Source of the DNA: Bacillus sp. Marseille-Q3570
Lineage (GTDB): Bacteria > Bacillota > Bacilli > Bacillales > Fictibacillaceae
Direction: 5' to 3'
Assembly (NCBI RefSeq): GCF_946151055.1
Contig: NZ_CAMGYZ010000021.1
Coordinates: 1-64,000, forward strand
DNA: 64,000 nt
Part shown: one piece after another, positions 47,740 through 57,269 of the stretch
Numbering within the stretch: position 1 is the stretch's first letter
Layout of the letters: each line of letters opens with the position of its first letter
Notes under the pieces: model-generated
Told to the model about the DNA's origin: nothing
Databases searched by the model: none
The model's input: the letters and a program-made list of their open reading frames with translations, nothing else
Translations under genes and position numbers: made by a program

Positions 47740-48714
47740 ATGGCAGCAAACAACTTCAGGTATGAGTCATATCATCCACAGTTGGAACAAATCGTTGAAA
47801 ACGTAGAGAAAGTAATGGTCGGAAAGAGAAAAGCGACCGAATTAAGCATCATTTCATTATTGACCGGGGGACACATTTTACTTGAAGATGTGCCTGGTGT
47901 CGGGAAAACGATGATGGTCCGTTCCATCGCTCAATCTGTTGGAGCGAAATTCAACCGGATCCAGTTCACACCCGATCTTTTACCGTCGGATTTGACAGGT
48001 GTATCCGTCTATAACCAAAAGACGATGGAATTCGAATTCCGTCCGGGACCGCTTATGGGGAATATTGTGCTCGCCGATGAGATCAATCGGACGTCACCGA
48101 AGACACAGTCGGCACTTTTAGAGGCGATGGAGGAGCAGAGCATTACGGTCGATGGTTTTACCCATCATTTACCGGAACCGTTCTTTGTAATGGCTACACA
48201 GAATCCGATCGAATATGAAGGTACATATCCATTGCCTGAAGCGCAGCTGGACCGATTTCTTCTGAAAATCAATATGGGCTATCCATCTGCGAACGAAGAG
48301 CTTCAGGTTTTGACAAGAAATGAAAGAGAGCATCCGATCGATGAATTAAAGCCTGTCCTCCAGCTCGATGATTTACTCGAATTGCAGCAACAGGTGAAGG
48401 CTGTCTATGTTGAGGAAACAGTCAAACAATACATCATCGACATGGTCATCCGGACGAGAAAACACAGCGGAATCCATCTTGGCGTGAGTCCTCGTGGTTC
48501 ATTAGCGCTCATGAAGACTGCCCAGGCTTATGCTCTATTGTTGAACAGAGACTATGTCGTACCAGATGATGTGAAATACTTAGCGCCACACGTACTATGC
48601 CACAGGATCATTTTAAAGCCAGAAGCACGTTTTGATGGGTACACACCAGAAAAGATCGTCGAAGAGATTTTGGAGCGTACGCCAGTGCCTGTGATTAGGA
48701 AAGAAAAAGCATGA
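47740..48714 (+). CDS. MoxR family AAA+ ATPase
   Basis: A 324-residue AAA+ ATPase of the MoxR/YeaC type. Walker A is EDVPGVGKTMMVR, Walker B VLADEINRTSPKTQSALLEAMEEQ and sensor 1 ATQNPIEYEGTYPLPEAQLDRF. It is encoded with a DUF58 protein (ATGA overlap) and a transglutaminase, the usual three-gene set before guaA in Bacillus. Such MoxR proteins are chaperone-like, probably acting on the neighbouring DUF58 protein. ATG 47740 is preferred over TTG 47731, which directly abuts AGAGGGGGA. Confidence 0.92.
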   Translation: MAANNFRYESYHPQLEQIVENVEKVMVGKRKATELSIISLLTGGHILLEDVPGVGKTMMVRSIAQSVGAKFNRIQFTPDLLPSDLTGVSVYNQKTMEFEFRPGPLMGNIVLADEINRTSPKTQSALLEAMEEQSITVDGFTHHLPEPFFVMATQNPIEYEGTYPLPEAQLDRFLLKINMGYPSANEELQVLTRNEREHPIDELKPVLQLDDLLELQQQVKAVYVEETVKQYIIDMVIRTRKHSGIHLGVSPRGSLALMKTAQAYALLLNRDYVVPDDVKYLAPHVLCHRIILKPEARFDGYTPEKIVEEILERTPVPVIRKEKA

Positions 48715-49976
48715 TCAAAAAACGACTGGCTGAATACCGCACAATTTTCGGGATCATAGGGATCGTTCTGTTGTTAGGGAGTTCATTTTCCTATGCGATG
48801 TTCCAGGGTGGATTCGTTAGCTGGTTTCTGTTCTATTCCGTACTGCCGCTTGTATTATATACTGTCTTCATATTGACATTCCGTCTATCAAGGCTTTCTG
48901 TAGAACGGCAGATCAATAAATTGAATTTCATTGCTGGAGAAAAGATGGAGGTAACCGTCACCATTACCAGCGGTTTGCCGATTCCGTTGTTCTTCTTAGT
49001 GGTGAAAGACGAATTGCCAGGACTCATGGTTCCACATGCGGATGATCAGGGATACAGCTATCAATCAGGAGCCAAAGCCCTGCTATTCCCACTCTTTAAA
49101 AGAAGGATCACCTTCACATATCTCGTGAAGCCTGTTCCGCGTGGAATCCATAAGTTCAAAGGGGTTACTTTGGAATCAGGAGACTTATTCGGTTTCATTT
49201 CCAAATCGGTACAAATTCCGTTGAAGAAGACCATACAAGTTTATCCGAAGACACATTCGTTGGCTGGGTGGAAAATATTCGAAACTCATCCTTCTGGAAT
49301 GAAACGTGCAGGAAAGCAAGCCCAGCAAGATTTCACTTCTGCTGTGAGCATAAGGGATTATACACCTGGGGATAAGCTGAGCTGGCTGCACTGGAAAGCG
49401 ACAGCACGGTCGAACAAGCTGGTGACGAAAGTGTTTGAAACGCAGCGGAATGATGATTTCGTCATTTTCCTTGATGGAAGTCATCCAAGCTATCAGCGGA
49501 ATGGACAGCAGTCGTTCGAAAGGGCTGTCTCACTAGCTGCTTCAATATTGAAGTTTTCAATCAGCAAAGGGACATCTGTCGAATTCCACAGCGTTTCGAA
49601 AGAGCATACGAACATGTCATTTCAATCGGGACAAAATTTCGAAGCGAAGCTCATGCACCATCTTGCCAGGATTCAGCTTGATACGAAAACACCGCTCACA
49701 AATGTTTTGAAAAGGGAAGTCCATGAGATGTCGAAGGGTGTCTCGGTCCTGATCATCAGTCCGGATCTATCTGATGCATTCGTGCATACGATTGAGCGAA
49801 TGGCTGCGAATAAAATACAGACGATTTTCTTTTATGTTGCGAAGCAGAAAATCCTATCGGATGAAGAAAAGCACCTTTTGACCAGATTGCGCGCACGCGG
49901 GATCACCGTTTACCCAGTGAATCATGACGATTTTAGTGAAGTCGTGAAGGCAGGTGTTAAAAATGCCACAGTATGA
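48711..49976 (+). CDS. DUF58 domain membrane protein (YeaD-like)
   Basis: A 421-residue protein with two N-terminal helices (FGIIGIVLLLGSSFSYAMF, SWFLFYSVLPLVLYTVFIL), a beta-rich region and a C-terminal DUF58 domain with the defining SIRDYTPGDKLSWLHWKATARSNKLVTKVFE. A von Willebrand A-like part may follow (DDFVIFLDGSHPS). Function is not established; it is always found with MoxR. The start overlaps the moxR stop in ATGA, and its end overlaps the transglutaminase start. Confidence 0.9.
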   Translation: MIKKRLAEYRTIFGIIGIVLLLGSSFSYAMFQGGFVSWFLFYSVLPLVLYTVFILTFRLSRLSVERQINKLNFIAGEKMEVTVTITSGLPIPLFFLVVKDELPGLMVPHADDQGYSYQSGAKALLFPLFKRRITFTYLVKPVPRGIHKFKGVTLESGDLFGFISKSVQIPLKKTIQVYPKTHSLAGWKIFETHPSGMKRAGKQAQQDFTSAVSIRDYTPGDKLSWLHWKATARSNKLVTKVFETQRNDDFVIFLDGSHPSYQRNGQQSFERAVSLAASILKFSISKGTSVEFHSVSKEHTNMSFQSGQNFEAKLMHHLARIQLDTKTPLTNVLKREVHEMSKGVSVLIISPDLSDAFVHTIERMAANKIQTIFFYVAKQKILSDEEKHLLTRLRARGITVYPVNHDDFSEVVKAGVKNATV

Positions 49977-52182
49977 GAATGAGCAAAAGTTTTCCGTTGG
50001 TTCATTCCTCTTATATATGCTTGGATTTCTGTTGTTTTGGGAATGGCTGCGTCCATTATCTACATTTACAGATACGGATTACCTGTCAATATTCGTTTTG
50101 TTTTCAGCCTTTCTTTTTACACTCTCATATTTTGAGTTATCCATTTGGGTGGCATTCCCGATCAAACTTTTGGCTCTAGCCTATGCCTTGCACTCCATCT
50201 ATTTTCCAGTCTCTTTTTTCGATTTCCAATGGGTGAGCTATCTGTTGGCCGATCTGGCAGGAAGTCTGAAAAATGCTTTTTCACGTGATTGGGAAGGTAT
50301 GACCAGCATCAGTAGAACGTTTCTGTTCCTGGTCTTGTTATGGCTGATCAGCTATTTGATGCATTACTGGCTGATCCAGGCGCGTAGAATATTTCTGTTT
50401 TTCATCATAACGGTTCTATATGTGACGGTGGTCGATACGTTCACGATGTATGATGCTTCAAGTGCAATCGTGCGGACAGTGATCATCGGGTTCGTACTCT
50501 TGGGAATCCTGAGGTTCATACGGATCATTGAATTGAAAGGTTTCAGGGTGCACCAACACCAATTTCCGCTTATGTGGATCGTACCATTGGCGATATTGAT
50601 CACATTTTCTTCGGTACTTGGTTATCTCGCTCCAAAAGCTGCCCCACAATGGCCCGATCCAGTACCGTTTATTACTGCTGTCGGAAACCAGACAGATGAA
50701 GGGGATGGACCGGGTAACGGTGGAGGGATCCAAAAGATTGGCTATGGGACGAATGACAGTCGGCTGGGTGGTCCATTCGTGTACGATGACAACCCGGTTT
50801 TCATGACGACGATCGAGGAACTGCACTACTGGCGAGTTGAATCGAAAGAAGTTTATACAGGATTAGGCTGGGATACAGATCCTGCTGAGCCTCCAAGCGA
50901 GAAGGTTCAGCCGAATGATGTGTCACTCGATCCCGTTCATGCTGTCACTTATGATGACAATGTACGTTCAGAAGATTTAACAGCAGAAGTAGAAGTTTTG
51001 AGGAATAACCCGTATCCATTCATTGTTTATCCTGGCGAACTCCAGACTGTTGAAAGTGAAGAAGATCGGGATTACCAGATGAATACGATCACAAATAAAT
51101 TGATGACCTTCGAACAAGCGGGGGAATCCGGACTAGAGGAATATACAGTCAATTATAAAGTACCGGAGTTTTCTGAAGAAATGCTTAAGAACAGCAGTAC
51201 CGATTATCCTGCTGAAATAACTGAACGCTATCTTCAGCTTCCCGAGGATCTCCCGGAAGAAATCCAAGAGCTCACAGAAGATATCACCGCTGATGAAGAT
51301 GATCCTTACGCGAAAGCCAAGGCTGTGGAAGGGTATTTTTCCAGAAACGGGTTTTCATACAATACGACGGACGTAGCGGTTCCAGGCCGTGATGATGACT
51401 ATGTTGCTCAATTCTTGTTCGAATCGAAGCTCGGTTATTGTGATAACTTCTCGACATCCATGGCTGTCATGCTCCGGACGATCGGAATTCCGACGCGCTG
51501 GGTCAAGGGTTTCACCAGTGGAGACTATGAACAGACACTAGATGATGGACGTCGTATGTACCAAGTCACGAATTCAAATGCTCACTCCTGGGTGGAAGTC
51601 TATTTTGAAGGGGTCGGCTGGGTTCCATTTGAACCGACACAAGGATTTTTAGACTTGCCTAACTTTGTAAGCGATTATGAGGAAGAAAATGCAGAAGTGG
51701 ATGCGCCTGAAGAAAATGATCAACAGGAAGAACAGGCTCGAAACGGCGAAGACTCAACTGGATCTTCTGGTTTTCAATTCCCGATCGATCTTGATAAAGT
51801 CCTCACATGGTTGAAATGGACTTCACTGACACTTGTGACGTTGTTGGTAATTTCAGGTTTAGTTGGATTCTTGACCCGTAAAAATTGGCTCCATAAATAC
51901 TTCATCTGGCGGTACAGAAAACGTAAGGATGATGATGAGCGTGTGTTCAATGATGCTTACCATCGACTGCTTTGGCTGTTGGAACAATATGGGATCAAGA
52001 AGCGACCCCAGCAGACTTTGCGTGAGTATGCACTGGAAGTCGACCGTTACCTTGATACGGGAGATATGAGGATCTTGACGAAGAAATACGAGCATACCCG
52101 TTATAGCAACAATCCAAATCAAGTGGATTGGTCTGATACAAAGGAATTGTGGGAAAATTTAATTAAAAGGATACGACCTTGA
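49963..52182 (+). CDS. Membrane transglutaminase-like protein (YebA/TgpA type)
   Basis: A 739-residue protein. About six N-terminal membrane helices precede an extracellular transglutaminase-like domain with the catalytic Cys in LGYCDNFSTSMAVMLR, and the His in NSNAHSWVEVYFEGVGWVPFEPT. Another helix (SLTLVTLLVISGLVGFL) and a cytoplasmic DUF4129-like tail follow. It probably modifies or cleaves cell-surface polymers; substrates are unknown. ATG 49963 is preceded by AGGTG; the frame from GTG 49954 overlaps that site. Same order as in B. subtilis, directly before guaA. Confidence 0.9.
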   Translation: MPQYENEQKFSVGSFLLYMLGFLLFWEWLRPLSTFTDTDYLSIFVLFSAFLFTLSYFELSIWVAFPIKLLALAYALHSIYFPVSFFDFQWVSYLLADLAGSLKNAFSRDWEGMTSISRTFLFLVLLWLISYLMHYWLIQARRIFLFFIITVLYVTVVDTFTMYDASSAIVRTVIIGFVLLGILRFIRIIELKGFRVHQHQFPLMWIVPLAILITFSSVLGYLAPKAAPQWPDPVPFITAVGNQTDEGDGPGNGGGIQKIGYGTNDSRLGGPFVYDDNPVFMTTIEELHYWRVESKEVYTGLGWDTDPAEPPSEKVQPNDVSLDPVHAVTYDDNVRSEDLTAEVEVLRNNPYPFIVYPGELQTVESEEDRDYQMNTITNKLMTFEQAGESGLEEYTVNYKVPEFSEEMLKNSSTDYPAEITERYLQLPEDLPEEIQELTEDITADEDDPYAKAKAVEGYFSRNGFSYNTTDVAVPGRDDDYVAQFLFESKLGYCDNFSTSMAVMLRTIGIPTRWVKGFTSGDYEQTLDDGRRMYQVTNSNAHSWVEVYFEGVGWVPFEPTQGFLDLPNFVSDYEEENAEVDAPEENDQQEEQARNGEDSTGSSGFQFPIDLDKVLTWLKWTSLTLVTLLVISGLVGFLTRKNWLHKYFIWRYRKRKDDDERVFNDAYHRLLWLLEQYGIKKRPQQTLREYALEVDRYLDTGDMRILTKKYEHTRYSNNPNQVDWSDTKELWENLIKRIRP

Positions 52183-52235
52183 CCGCGCCATAGGCGACTG
52201 TTAGAATAAATCCATATTTTATACGGATAACTCTA

Positions 52236-52373
52236 CTCCCTTCATATATGTTCGGGGATATGGCCCGGATGTTTCTACCAGATCACCTTAAACGATCTGA
52301 CTATGGAGGCAGGCCTGTTTGTGCATGTCAACCAGAACCCTGCCTTCATTGGTCTGGGTTCTTTTTCTTTTGT
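52236..52373 (+). promoter_or_regulatory. Guanine riboswitch upstream of guaA
   Basis: The aptamer (52236-52309) has P1 around CTTCATA/TATGGAG, the ATATGG...GTTTCTACC core, and GATCTGACTATG, with C at the base that pairs with ligand, so guanine or hypoxanthine. A terminator AGAACCC...GGGTTCT plus T-run follows at about 52335-52373. Ligand binding should switch transcription off. Confidence 0.92.
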
Positions 52374-52408
52374 TTTAGCCTTTGGAATATGAAAAGTTGA
52401 TTTCACGA

Positions 52409-52565
52409 AGTTCACTCCCTTTCCGAGGGCGACCCGCAAGCATCACTAGCTCAGGATTTGTTGGCTTCGACGTTGACATTAAGTCGAAGGTCATTATTAT
52501 GGTTGAAGATCCTTTGTGCGGGGTCTCGCATGGTTCACTTTTCCCGCAGGAGTGTCATGAATTTG
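52409..52565 (-). repeat. Bacillaceae GC-rich interspersed repeat, copy 2
   Basis: The block TTTCCGAGGGCGACCCGCAAGC (first 20 bases from about 52428) ... GTGCGGGGTCTCGC ... TTTTCCCGCAGGAGTGTC is the reverse of the element at 6490-6590, with extra sequence in the middle. It occupies the guaA leader between the riboswitch and the start codon. Confidence 0.6.
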
Positions 52566-52668
52566 CTTATGAAAGTCAAAACAAATAAGAAACAGCTCAG
52601 AATGAAGGGTAGTACGATTCGAGATAGTAGACAAACTAAATAATAGATCCGTTAGAGAGGTGGCTGAC

Positions 52669-54207
52669 ATGAATTCAACTGAAGAAATGATTATCGTACT
52701 GGACTTTGGCGGCCAGTACAATCAATTGATTACAAGACGTATCCGTGACCATGGGGTTTATAGTGAGCTCCATTCACACAAAATCACTGCAGAAAAGATC
52801 AAGGAACTGAATCCGACAGGAATCATTTTCTCAGGTGGGCCGAACAGCGCATATACGCCTGACTCTCCAAAATGTGATGAGCGAATATTCGATCTGGACA
52901 TTCCTATTCTTGGAATTTGCTATGGGATGCAATTGATGACGCATCACTTCGGTGGAAAGGTTGAAAAAGCGAACCATCGTGAGTACGGTAAAGCGACGGT
53001 CGCATTGCGAAATTACAATGAGCTGTACAAGGACCTGCCTGAAGAACAAACAGTATGGATGAGCCATGGTGATTTGGTTGTAGCTCCTCCAGAAGGATTC
53101 CAGACGGATGTGACCAGTCCTTCATGTCCCGTAGCTGGTATGAGCGATCCTTCACGAAACCTGTATGGGGTTCAATTCCATCCTGAAGTAAGACACAGTG
53201 AATTCGGGATCGAATTGTTGAAAAACTTCGTCATGAACATCTGTAAGTGTGAAGCACTCTGGTCAATGGAAAACTTCATCGAGGATGAAATCAATAAGGT
53301 CAGGGAAATTGTCGGGGATAAGAAAGTCCTTTGTGCACTCAGTGGCGGAGTCGATTCTTCTGTTGTCGCAGCACTCATCCATAAGGCGATTGGTGACCAG
53401 CTCGTCTGTATGTTCGTCGACCACGGCTTGCTCCGTAAAGGGGAAGCGGACAGCGTCATGAAAACATTCGGTGAATCATTCAACATGAATCTAATCAAAA
53501 TCGATGCAAAGGATCGTTTCTTAGGAAAGTTGAAGGGTGTAACTGACCCAGAGCAGAAACGGAAAATCATCGGGAACGAATTCATTTATGTGTTCGATGA
53601 AGAAGCGTCCAAGCTTGAAGGAATCGATTATCTCGCGCAAGGTACGTTGTATACTGATATCATCGAGAGTGGTACAGATACAGCCCAGACAATCAAATCA
53701 CATCATAATGTCGGCGGTTTACCAGAGGATATGAAATTCCAATTGATCGAGCCGTTGAATGCCCTATTCAAGGATGAAGTTCGTAAAGTCGGTACCGAAT
53801 TAGGCTTGCCGGATGATATCGTCTGGCGTCAACCGTTCCCGGGGCCGGGCCTTGGAATCCGTGTCCTTGGAGAGGTAACCGAAGAGAAACTGAAGATCGT
53901 CCGTGATTCGGATGCAATCTTAAGAGAAGAAATCAAGAATGCAGGATTGGACCGTGAAATCTGGCAATACTTCACTGCACTTCCGAACATGAGAAGCGTC
54001 GGTGTCATGGGAGATATGAGGACTTATGACTATACAGTCGGCATTCGTGCAGTCACTTCCATTGACGGGATGACTTCCGATTGGGCGCGGATCCCATGGG
54101 AAGTCCTCGAACGGATTTCCAATCGTATCGTCAACGAAGTCGATCATGTGAATCGTATTGTCTATGACGTCACCTCTAAGCCGCCATCTACAATCGAGTG
54201 GGAATAA
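52669..54207 (+). CDS. guaA: GMP synthase (glutamine-hydrolysing)
   Basis: A 512-residue bifunctional enzyme converting XMP to GMP. The N-terminal class I glutamine amidotransferase has [10 protein letters not shown] (catalytic Cys) and [11 protein letters not shown] (His-Glu). The ATP pyrophosphatase domain has [13 protein letters not shown], and the C-terminal dimerisation domain ends in [14 protein letters not shown] 52669 follows GAGAGGTGG. It is controlled by the guanine riboswitch 300 bp upstream, fitting feedback by the purine pool. Confidence 0.97.
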   Translation: MNSTEEMIIVLDFGGQYNQLITRRIRDHGVYSELHSHKITAEKIKELNPTGIIFSGGPNSAYTPDSPKCDERIFDLDIPILGICYGMQLMTHHFGGKVEKANHREYGKATVALRNYNELYKDLPEEQTVWMSHGDLVVAPPEGFQTDVTSPSCPVAGMSDPSRNLYGVQFHPEVRHSEFGIELLKNFVMNICKCEALWSMENFIEDEINKVREIVGDKKVLCALSGGVDSSVVAALIHKAIGDQLVCMFVDHGLLRKGEADSVMKTFGESFNMNLIKIDAKDRFLGKLKGVTDPEQKRKIIGNEFIYVFDEEASKLEGIDYLAQGTLYTDIIESGTDTAQTIKSHHNVGGLPEDMKFQLIEPLNALFKDEVRKVGTELGLPDDIVWRQPFPGPGLGIRVLGEVTEEKLKIVRDSDAILREEIKNAGLDREIWQYFTALPNMRSVGVMGDMRTYDYTVGIRAVTSIDGMTSDWARIPWEVLERISNRIVNEVDHVNRIVYDVTSKPPSTIEWE

Positions 54208-54291
54208 ACGAAAATAAGCGGATTTATGGTGTAGATGGAATGTGATACGAACAATAATGAATAATCAGATGACGAATGTTCGGTTTTTCTG

Positions 54292-54320
54292 TTGACATTT
54301 TTCGTCATTCGCATTACACT
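54292..54320 (+). promoter_or_regulatory. Promoter of pbuG
   Basis: TTGACA (54292-54297), 17 bp and TACACT (54315-54320), about 25 bp before the riboswitch aptamer. Confidence 0.75.
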
Positions 54321-54342
54321 AATGAAAAATAAAAGATAATAA

Positions 54343-54505
54343 CATCATCGTATAATGTCGGGGATATGGCCCGAAAGTTTCTACCAGGCTACCGTAAATA
54401 GCTTGACTACGAGGGATGGTTCATCTGGGACAACCTTGTTTGTATTAGGTGTGTTCCATTCCCTTGTTTGTCAAAGCTTCAGGTATCATGCCTGAAGCTT
54501 TTTTG
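54343..54505 (+). promoter_or_regulatory. Guanine riboswitch upstream of pbuG
   Basis: The aptamer (54343-54414) has ATATGG, GTTTCTACCAGGCTACCGTAAATAGCTTGACTACG (only its first and last parts are quoted here as GTTTCTACC and TTGACTACG) and the guanine-specific C. The terminator AAGCTTCAGG/CCTGAAGCTT with T-run lies at 54474-54505. Confidence 0.93.
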
Positions 54506-54519
54506 TTCGATTTTCATCA

Positions 54520-54675
54520 GTGCCAGGCACCATTCGGGAAGCCTTGGTACGTAAGGGTTTTGAAAGTGTGCCAGGCACCATTTGGGAAGCCTTGGTACGT
54601 AAGGGTTTTGAAAGTGTGCCTGGCACCATCTGAGAACCCTTGGTGCCATTGACTTCTTTTTTGGTGACAGGCACC
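54520..54675. repeat. 48-bp tandem repeats with GTGCCAGGCACC palindromes
   Basis: Units start at 54520, 54568 and 54616 (GTGCC(A/T)GGCACCAT...AAGGGTTTTGAAA), exactly 48 bp apart; further GGTGCCA and AGGCACC pieces follow at about 54640-54675. GTGCCAGGCACC is a perfect 12-bp palindrome common in Bacilli intergenic DNA. The array lies in the pbuG mRNA leader, between the riboswitch terminator and the gene. Open frames across it are by-products of the repeat length. Confidence 0.85.
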
Positions 54676-54709
54676 GGGGAATGCTAAGTGGAAAAGGAGT
54701 GTTTGGGGA

Positions 54710-56005
54710 ATGGATCGTTTTTTTGGATTTAAGGAGTATGGAACAACATACAGGAAAGAGTTCATCGCTGGTCTTACTACGTTCTTATCTATGGCTTATA
54801 TTTTATTCGTCAACCCAGCGATTCTAGGTGATGCAGGAATGGACAAAGGCGCTGTCTTCGTAGCGACGGCTCTTGCAGCAGCAATCGGTACCCTTGTGAT
54901 GGGATTATTGGCGAACTATCCGATTGCGCTGGCACCGGGGATGGGATTGAATGCCTTTTTCACCTATTCCGTCGTCATGGTCATGGGGATCCCCTGGCAG
55001 ACGGCCCTTGCTGGGGTACTTGTTTCCGGTCTTGTCTTCATCGTCATCACTGTTTTGAAAATCAGAGAAACCATCATCAATGCGATTCCACAAGAGTTGA
55101 AGTTTGCTGCGGCAAGCGGGATCGGGTTGTTCATTGCCTTTATTGGATTACAAAACGCGGGAATTGTAGAGAATAACGATTCGACACTCGTACAGCTTGG
55201 AAATTTGGCTAGTGGGGATACGTTACTTGCCATCTTCGGACTGATCACTATCGTCATTTTCATGGTACGAGGCATCAAAGGCGGGATCTTTTACGGAATG
55301 GTCCTGACTGCAATTGTCGGCCTTATTTTCCAACAGATTCCACTGCCTTCAGGTATTGTCGGAGCAGTTCCGAGCCTAGAGCCGACTTTCGGTGAAGCGG
55401 TTAAACATTTGAACCAGATTACGACCATCGATATGCTTGTCGTCGTATTGACTTTCTTGTTCGTCGACTTTTTTGATACTGCTGGAACACTTATGGCCGT
55501 TGCTTCCCAGGCTGGTCTGATGAAGGATAACAAGCTTCCGAGGGCGGGACGTGCACTTATGGCTGACTCATCCGCAACAGTAATCGGAGCGGTACTTGGA
55601 ACATCTACTACTACGGCTTACATCGAATCCTCTTCAGGGGTTGCAGCCGGAGGACGTACTGGGTTCAGCTCAGTGGTCACAGCAGGCTTCTTCTTATTAG
55701 CACTGTTATTTTCACCATTGCTTGGCGTTGTCACACCTTCTGTAACAGCACCCGTACTGATCATCGTCGGTGTCTTGATGGTAGCTGTACTTGGTAAGAT
55801 CGAATGGCATCGTTTCGAAATAGCAGCTCCGGCCTTTTTGACAATCATCGCCATGCCATTGACATACAGCATTGCGACAGGAATTGCGCTTGGGTTCATC
55901 CTATATCCGATCACGATGCTCGTTAAAGGAAAAGCGAAAGAAGTCCACCCGATCATGTATTTCATGTTCTTCATCTTTATCTTGTACTTCGCGTTTCTGA
56001 CGTAG
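54710..56005 (+). CDS. pbuG: Guanine/hypoxanthine permease
   Basis: A 431-residue AzgA-type nucleobase permease with about 12 to 14 predicted membrane helices. Signatures are the N-terminal FFGFKEYGTTYRKEFIAGLTT, ANYPIALAPGMGLNAFFTY, FVDFFDTAGTLMAVA and GTSTTTAYIESSSGVAAGGRTG. The upstream guanine riboswitch confirms purine substrates. AAGGAG precedes the ATG. A terminator follows. Confidence 0.96.
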   Translation: MDRFFGFKEYGTTYRKEFIAGLTTFLSMAYILFVNPAILGDAGMDKGAVFVATALAAAIGTLVMGLLANYPIALAPGMGLNAFFTYSVVMVMGIPWQTALAGVLVSGLVFIVITVLKIRETIINAIPQELKFAAASGIGLFIAFIGLQNAGIVENNDSTLVQLGNLASGDTLLAIFGLITIVIFMVRGIKGGIFYGMVLTAIVGLIFQQIPLPSGIVGAVPSLEPTFGEAVKHLNQITTIDMLVVVLTFLFVDFFDTAGTLMAVASQAGLMKDNKLPRAGRALMADSSATVIGAVLGTSTTTAYIESSSGVAAGGRTGFSSVVTAGFFLLALLFSPLLGVVTPSVTAPVLIIVGVLMVAVLGKIEWHRFEIAAPAFLTIIAMPLTYSIATGIALGFILYPITMLVKGKAKEVHPIMYFMFFIFILYFAFLT

Positions 56006-56046
56006 ATAGCATTATCAAATGCTTTGTTGGTTTTCTAACCAATCAG

Positions 56047-56091
56047 GGATGACCTGGGGTGTAGTTATAAACACCTCGGATCATCCTTTTT
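56047..56091 (+). terminator. pbuG terminator
   Basis: GGATGACC...GGGTGT pairs with AACACCTCGGATCATCC and is followed by TTTTT. Confidence 0.88.
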
Positions 56092-56516
56092 CATTTTCGT
56101 GAAGAAGTGAACAGATTTTTTCGAAACTATTTGTAGAACTGAAAGAACGTGATTTTAGTCCTAGTAAAAGTCGATAAAAGAAAATACTTGTAACAAAAAT
56201 GAAATATAAAAAATCACAAAACTTAACAAAAAAAGGTTTAGATAGGTATGTCTTAAAGGAACTATATACATAATCCTGCAAAAGGTTAAAATTACCAAAA
56301 ATAATGGTCTAAGGCCCTTTTTACCCCGAGGTGGCAAAGGAAAATACCTTGAATTCAAGAAGTTAGTCCGGAGGAATCAATTAAAATACATATATTTACA
56401 TTTTTACAATAAAAACAATTTTGACGGGTATGTCATTGTTTGGTAGTTTTTCCTTATGCTATGAACAATTTATGCAATTTCGACCATAAACAGTCGATTT
56501 TTGGAGGATGTCTTCT
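56092..56516 (+). promoter_or_regulatory. Upstream region of the Tad locus with a possible promoter
   Basis: These 425 bp are AT-rich without a supported gene. A possible promoter is TTGACG (56421-56426), 17 bp and TAGTTT (56444-56449), about 68 bp before the first Tad-locus gene. No further regulatory motif is recognised. Confidence 0.4.
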
Positions 56517-57254
56517 ATGAAACTTGTAATCGATGAAACATTAGGTGACTTTCAAATGGAAGGTGTAGTCATCAAACCGGTAAACACGAAAAATGGCCAA
56601 AGGCGGATTAAAGAAGTCATCCATGATCATGAGTCTAAAACCTTTTCAAAATCACTAGATATTACCGTATACAACCAGCTGGAGGAAATCCATTTTTTTA
56701 AGAATTTATCGGATGCTTCAGAAATCATTTATTTTTACGATCCATTTTATACGGATCGCAATGTCATTCGTAGGCTGCAAAACTGGCTGTATCCACAACA
56801 GTCATTAGTCAGCTATCCCATCTTTCATAATCGCGCAACCCTCTATATGCTGCTCGATAAAGTAACCCGATACAATCACGGATCATCAGGCTCGATCATC
56901 AATGTTATTGAACAAGAAAGCAATACGATTCAAGAATGGATCATCACACCTGACCCTAAAGTTTTTTATAAAAATAGGATTAAATCTATTCATAAAAAGA
57001 AGAAATCAAAACCATACAAACTGCTTGTTTCAGAAAGTGGGAAGGCGAAAATCAAAAAATCCGGTACGGTGGAAGAATTGATCGGGGATATCTTGCCCAG
57101 GGAGGACATAGGATCCAAAACCTGGCTAGTTCACAAGGGACTCTCAGGTAATCTGCCGATTGATGATCATGTGAAACAACACAGATTAGAAGATTACAAT
57201 TTACCTGTCAACGTACCATTTGTACATATAGTAACTCAACCTACCTTAAATTGA
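56517..57254 (+). CDS. Uncharacterised protein at the head of the Tad/Flp pilus locus
   Basis: A 245-residue soluble protein with no signal peptide or membrane helix. It has a mixed alpha/beta composition, a strongly basic stretch (SIHKKKKSKPYK) near residue 160 and no motif that I recognise. It lies 15 bp upstream of the cpaB-like gene, so it probably belongs to the pilus operon. ATG 56517 is preferred because GGAGG (56503-56507) is spaced 9 nt; ATG 56508 abuts the site. Confidence 0.75.
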   Translation: MKLVIDETLGDFQMEGVVIKPVNTKNGQRRIKEVIHDHESKTFSKSLDITVYNQLEEIHFFKNLSDASEIIYFYDPFYTDRNVIRRLQNWLYPQQSLVSYPIFHNRATLYMLLDKVTRYNHGSSGSIINVIEQESNTIQEWIITPDPKVFYKNRIKSIHKKKKSKPYKLLVSESGKAKIKKSGTVEELIGDILPREDIGSKTWLVHKGLSGNLPIDDHVKQHRLEDYNLPVNVPFVHIVTQPTLN

Positions 57255-57269
57255 TGGAGTGACGAAGCA

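Noticed and set aside
47621-47806. 61-codon plus-strand frame before moxR
   Set aside because: Overlaps the true moxR start and ribosome site and has no support of its own.
52382-52643. Small plus-strand frames in the guaA leader
   Set aside because: They lie over the interspersed repeat and have no ribosome sites.
54486-54765. Minus-strand repeat protein with a 16-residue period
   Set aside because: The frame exists only because the DNA repeat is 48 bp (a multiple of three); it overlaps the riboswitch terminator and the pbuG start.
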